In this document: positions 42,635 through 46,181 of the stretch, in pieces
Position numbering within the stretch: position 1 is the stretch's first letter
Layout of the letters: every line of letters begins with the position of its first letter
NCBI GenBank assembly: GCA_900552145.1
Contig: URYW01000006.1
Span: forward strand, 1-46,181
Source: an uncultured Collinsella sp.
Lineage (GTDB): Bacteria > Actinomycetota > Coriobacteriia > Coriobacteriales > Coriobacteriaceae
Length of the DNA: 46,181 nucleotides
Reading direction: 5' to 3'
Made by a program: the position numbers and the translations under genes
The notes under the pieces: model-generated
Database searches by the model: none
What the model was told of the DNA's origin: nothing
The model's input: the letters and a program-made list of their open reading frames with translations, nothing else

Positions 42635-43993
42635 TTATTCCGATACAGTAGCTTCTCGTTGATTTTTCTCCTGCGAAGATGAGTGGCGGGAAATAAGGTC
42701 AAAAGCCATCTCGTAGCACATTTTTCTATATTCACATGATGCAGGGTGTAGACTCTTGGGCAAGTAGCCGTGCTCGTCTGCAGCCTCCCAGCTACAGCCC
42801 CCACCACAGAAAGACCGAGCCCAACAGTCCGTACAGTCAATTCTTTTTTCGACACCCTGACTCCAGTTTTCAATATACCTAGTTTCGTCAATTCCGGTGA
42901 CGATGTTGCCCATTTTGAATCGCATCATCCCGACAAACCTGTGACAGGGGTATACGTCCCCTTCGGGAGTCACGGAAATAAAACGCCTGCCAGCCCCGCA
43001 TCCGACAAAGGCGATCCTGTTGCTCATGATCAAATCAACTGCAGTTTTCAATGTTCTAAACAAGGGCTTTTCCCCTTGATCAATCTGTTTGAGATATTGA
43101 TCCGCCAAATCTATTAGGCCCGCCCTGATTTTGTTTAATGAGTGTTCGTCGAGTTTGATATTCTCATCGAATGAGCTCACGGGCGAGAAGTAAATCCTTC
43201 TGAAGCCCATCTCTTTAAACTGAAGATAGTCTTCAACAAGGTTACAGTTATTATTTGTTAAGGTCGCTCTTGCGCCGAAGGGGAACGACTCGGAAAAACG
43301 ACGAACGTTTTTGTCGATATCGGAGAAAGAGCCGCCTCCCGTCTTGTACGGGCGCGATGCATCGTGCTTGCATCCTGTACCATCGAGACTAATCAGAACA
43401 GAAAACCCGTGCTCCTTGAAAGAATTCACAGCAGTGTCATTCAAAAGCGTTCCGTTGGTCGTAATAGAATAGGTAAAGTTTCTATTGGGGTATATTCTTT
43501 TTGAATAGTCGACCGTTTTCCATATCAGCGGCTCGTTAATCATGGGTTCCCCACCAAAAAAGACGATCGCAAGCGTTTCGTTTTCCGATGAACTTGCGAC
43601 GAGGTAGTCGACCGCCTTGAAGGCTATCTCGTCTGTCATCAGCAGAGGAGACGTTCCATAATCTCCTTTACCGGCAAAACAGTAACTACAACCAAGGTTG
43701 CATGCATGTGAAACGTGGAGTTCGATGGATCTAAGTTTTCGAGGCGTGTCTTTTGTTAAGAAAGTCCGCTCAGACAATCGTTGATACTCATCAATGTCGT
43801 CTTCAAGTTCTGCTATGGTCGTTTGGTCGTAGCCTTTCGCAGCAAGTGACTTTGTTAGCAACTTCGAGTTGACCGTTCTTCCCGATGCTTCAAATATGCG
43901 AAGCGCATCTTCTGATGCTTGGTCAACCTGAAAGCAATTGCGAGTGACCTCATCGAAGCAGTAACGACGATCACTTACTGAGAAAAAATGCAT
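42635..43993 (-). CDS. Radical SAM/SPASM peptide maturase
   Basis: 452 residues; the ATG at 43993 (MHFFSVSD) has GAGG 5 bases upstream, while an earlier start at 44023 has none. The N-terminal ~85 residues (RRYCFDEVTRNCFQVD) resemble the leader-binding part of RiPP maturases. The radical SAM site is CNLGCSYC (C98, C102, C105), with GGEP at 147-150. The SPASM domain is complete: C332-x12-G-x4-C350, then C387-x2-C390-x5-C396-x3-C400, then C420 and C426, so two extra [4Fe-4S] clusters. Relatives make thioether or C-C links in Cys-rich peptides (sactipeptides, ranthipeptides). It is the first gene of the minus-strand cassette. Confidence 0.9.
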   Translation of the reverse strand: MHFFSVSDRRYCFDEVTRNCFQVDQASEDALRIFEASGRTVNSKLLTKSLAAKGYDQTTIAELEDDIDEYQRLSERTFLTKDTPRKLRSIELHVSHACNLGCSYCFAGKGDYGTSPLLMTDEIAFKAVDYLVASSSENETLAIVFFGGEPMINEPLIWKTVDYSKRIYPNRNFTYSITTNGTLLNDTAVNSFKEHGFSVLISLDGTGCKHDASRPYKTGGGSFSDIDKNVRRFSESFPFGARATLTNNNCNLVEDYLQFKEMGFRRIYFSPVSSFDENIKLDEHSLNKIRAGLIDLADQYLKQIDQGEKPLFRTLKTAVDLIMSNRIAFVGCGAGRRFISVTPEGDVYPCHRFVGMMRFKMGNIVTGIDETRYIENWSQGVEKRIDCTDCWARSFCGGGCSWEAADEHGYLPKSLHPASCEYRKMCYEMAFDLISRHSSSQEKNQREATVSE

Positions 43994-44555
43994 ACGTTCC
44001 TCAATTTCATGCTGGACTGGCACTAACCTTGTTTATTGTTGCGCAGCTATAAAAAACCACCAGCGGGGATTCGGTGTGCGGCCCAATCGGACTCCCAAAA
44101 GGTTCTATTTGAGACTGGCAAGCTTTGTGTTGTTGGCACTTCGACAGCGCTCTTTATTCCAACATGGAGCCTCGCAGTTTGAGTCGACTTGCCTCTGGAA
44201 GGTCCGATCTTAACTTGATTTAGGATGAAAACAGATTACAGGCGCGCTCCTCTAGAAAGAAAGGAAACCAATCGCCGCCTTTCACCAGGAAAGTTTTTAT
44301 AGCCCACCTCGAGCAAAATGAAAGATGCGAGAGCGATTGGGGAACAACGCGAATCTCCCCTTTTGGGTGGGAGCGAGCCTTCAGCCACCGGCGAACGACT
44401 CGCCCTGGTCAGAATCTGGAAGTGGTGCCGGGCCGCTTGGGCCTCCCCGGTGACTTCGTGGGGCTTACCTGCCTGACGTCGAGGAGTACATCCGCAAGAT
44501 TCGTTCCCTATGCCGTTTGCTCTCACGCCCGCCTTAGTTCCAAGTCGGGCGAGCC
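43994..44555. other. Gene-free right edge of the island
   Basis: Apart from the ribosome binding site and probable promoter of the maturase (AT-rich 44020-44060), I see no supportable gene. Short frames such as one reading LPDVEEYIRKIRSL (about 44470-44510) may be remnants, but I cannot name them. GC content rises again from about 44400. Confidence 0.45.
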
Positions 44556-44983
44556 GCCGCGCTCATGCGACCCGTGGCGGCGACACGTCGACGCCGCGCT
44601 CGCTGAGCACATCTTCGGTCGCGGGCGAGCACGAGGTCGCGCCGGCGCATCCGCTGGGACTGCTGTGCGTGCAAAACGGCTACGTGGTGAGCGTCCCGCG
44701 CTGGATTCAGCCGAGTGAGGAAGGCGTTGAGATCGGCGCGCTGGCAACGGGGGAGGGCGGCATCACCGACGACGTCTCGGCCCGCCATGCCCATATCTGG
44801 TGCGACGAGTCTGGCGCATGGTTTGTCGAGGACCTGTCGTCCACTAACGGCACCGTGGTGGTAAACGGGGCCACGAGTGTGTGTATTCAAGTAGAGCCCG
44901 GCCGCTCCGCCCAGCTCAACCCCGGCGACGAGCTCAAACTCGGCGAATCCACCACCTACGCCATCCTGCTCGGCGCCCTCTAG
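44556..44983 (+). pseudogene. Truncated FHA gene, C-terminal ~142 codons
   Basis: It matches the C-terminal part of the 37309-38247 protein (GVEIGALATGEG, SARHAHIWCDE, SSTNGTVVVNGA, NPGDELKLGESTTYAIL) in one open frame to the stop at 44983. The N-terminal ~170 residues are absent, and no ribosome binding site or plausible new start is seen, so it is probably not expressed. It lacks the two residues VG of copy 1 in the GDITDVGDDVS region. The ORF upstream of 44556 shows no homology to the parent. Confidence 0.8.
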
Positions 44984-45089
44984 CCGGCAGTTAGGGACGT
45001 TCCTTTCCTGCCGGTACTTGGGGACACTCCTTGGCGCGTCAGAGCCAGTCGCCCGGGGATGGAGGGACCATTTTGGCCCTTGGCAGTCA
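44556..45089 (+). repeat. Direct repeat, copy 2 (FHA 3' end plus intergenic DNA)
   Basis: Copy of 37815-38354 in the same orientation. The two bracket the accessory island. Confidence 0.85.
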
Positions 45090-45434
45090 CCTAAGGTAAA
45101 CCTCTACCGCCCACCTATATTTGCCGAAATATGGCCTGACGGCGGGGTACAATAAACCCGCATGCGGATTTCCGTTGCGGGCGCTTCCCATCGCCGGGGC
45201 GTGCCCGGGAGCATCCGGCATGCGGCCTTTGCGGCGCTCGGTCATGTGCAAGACGGGCGGTCGGGTCTGTGGGGCGCATCAGTTGCCCCTCGCCTCGGCA
45301 TGTCTTCTCTCCACGCCACGTACCTGCTGCTGAGCCTGCCTGCCAGATGATTGGAAGCAACAGCGTAAATCCCATCACGCCAACATCCCGGCGATCGCCG
45401 GGGCCTGTATACCTATATGAGAGGAGAGGGGTAT
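45090..45434 (+). promoter_or_regulatory. Promoter and long GC-rich leader of nifJ
   Basis: A TACAAT at 45148-45153 may be the -10, which leaves a leader of about 275 nt. It contains the palindromes CCGCATGCGG (45158-45167) and CCCGGCGATCGCCGGG (45387-45402), plus several GC-rich stretches that could fold. I do not recognise a riboswitch class, SRP RNA or 6S RNA. gaggagagg precedes the nifJ ATG. Confidence 0.45.

Positions 45435-46181
<747 letters not shown>

Overview
The window looks like chromosome of a GC-rich anaerobic actinobacterium, most probably Collinsella or a close relative in the Coriobacteriia. The evidence is the actinobacterial kinase / PP2C / FHA / SEDS-transpeptidase cluster, the mannose-type PTS, a pyruvate:ferredoxin oxidoreductase, a HypA nickel chaperone, and many short palindromic intergenic repeats. 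The genus is inferred from gene content and style; no search was run.

Layout. 1-1605: 3' part of an aconitase-family hydratase. 1.7-3.2 kb: a small membrane-anchored protein and a repeat-rich gap before clpB (3.2-5.9 kb). 6.0-9.3 kb: a tiny acidic/proline protein, an AAA ATPase (DUF4143 type) with a palindrome over its promoter, and a membrane protein with a long acidic N-terminus. 9.5-14.3 kb: a multi-pass membrane protein and a TetR regulator, divergent from a 925-residue FAD/Fe-S oxidoreductase, with two operator-like palindromes between them. 14.3-18.5 kb: hypA, then a mannose-type PTS operon (IIAB, IIC, IID, DUF956). 18.5-18.9 kb: a seven-unit alternating inverted-repeat array and tRNA-Arg(CCU).

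19.0-29.1 kb is one minus-strand operon for Ser/Thr phosphosignalling and wall synthesis. In transcription order it encodes a membrane kinase with HLD instead of HRD, a DUF3662-FHA protein, a short membrane FHA protein, a PP2C phosphatase, one 956-residue protein fusing a FtsW/RodA glycosyltransferase to a class B PBP, and a PASTA kinase. 29.2-34.3 kb: a YcxB-like membrane protein, dnaX, a small membrane protein, ybaB and recR. 34.5-38.2 kb: a second kinase/FHA module.

38.2-45.1 kb is an accessory island. It lies between two diverged direct copies of the FHA-gene 3' end plus its downstream intergenic DNA. It is visibly AT-richer and holds a broken methyltransferase, an ABC exporter, an IS110-type transposase remnant and a minus-strand RiPP-like cassette. 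That cassette has a radical SAM/SPASM maturase, two short paralogous Cys-rich peptides that both begin MKHIHP, and a 35-residue membrane peptide. The three small genes have good ribosome binding sites. This cassette is the best candidate for an undescribed system. The window ends inside nifJ, behind a long leader of unknown role.
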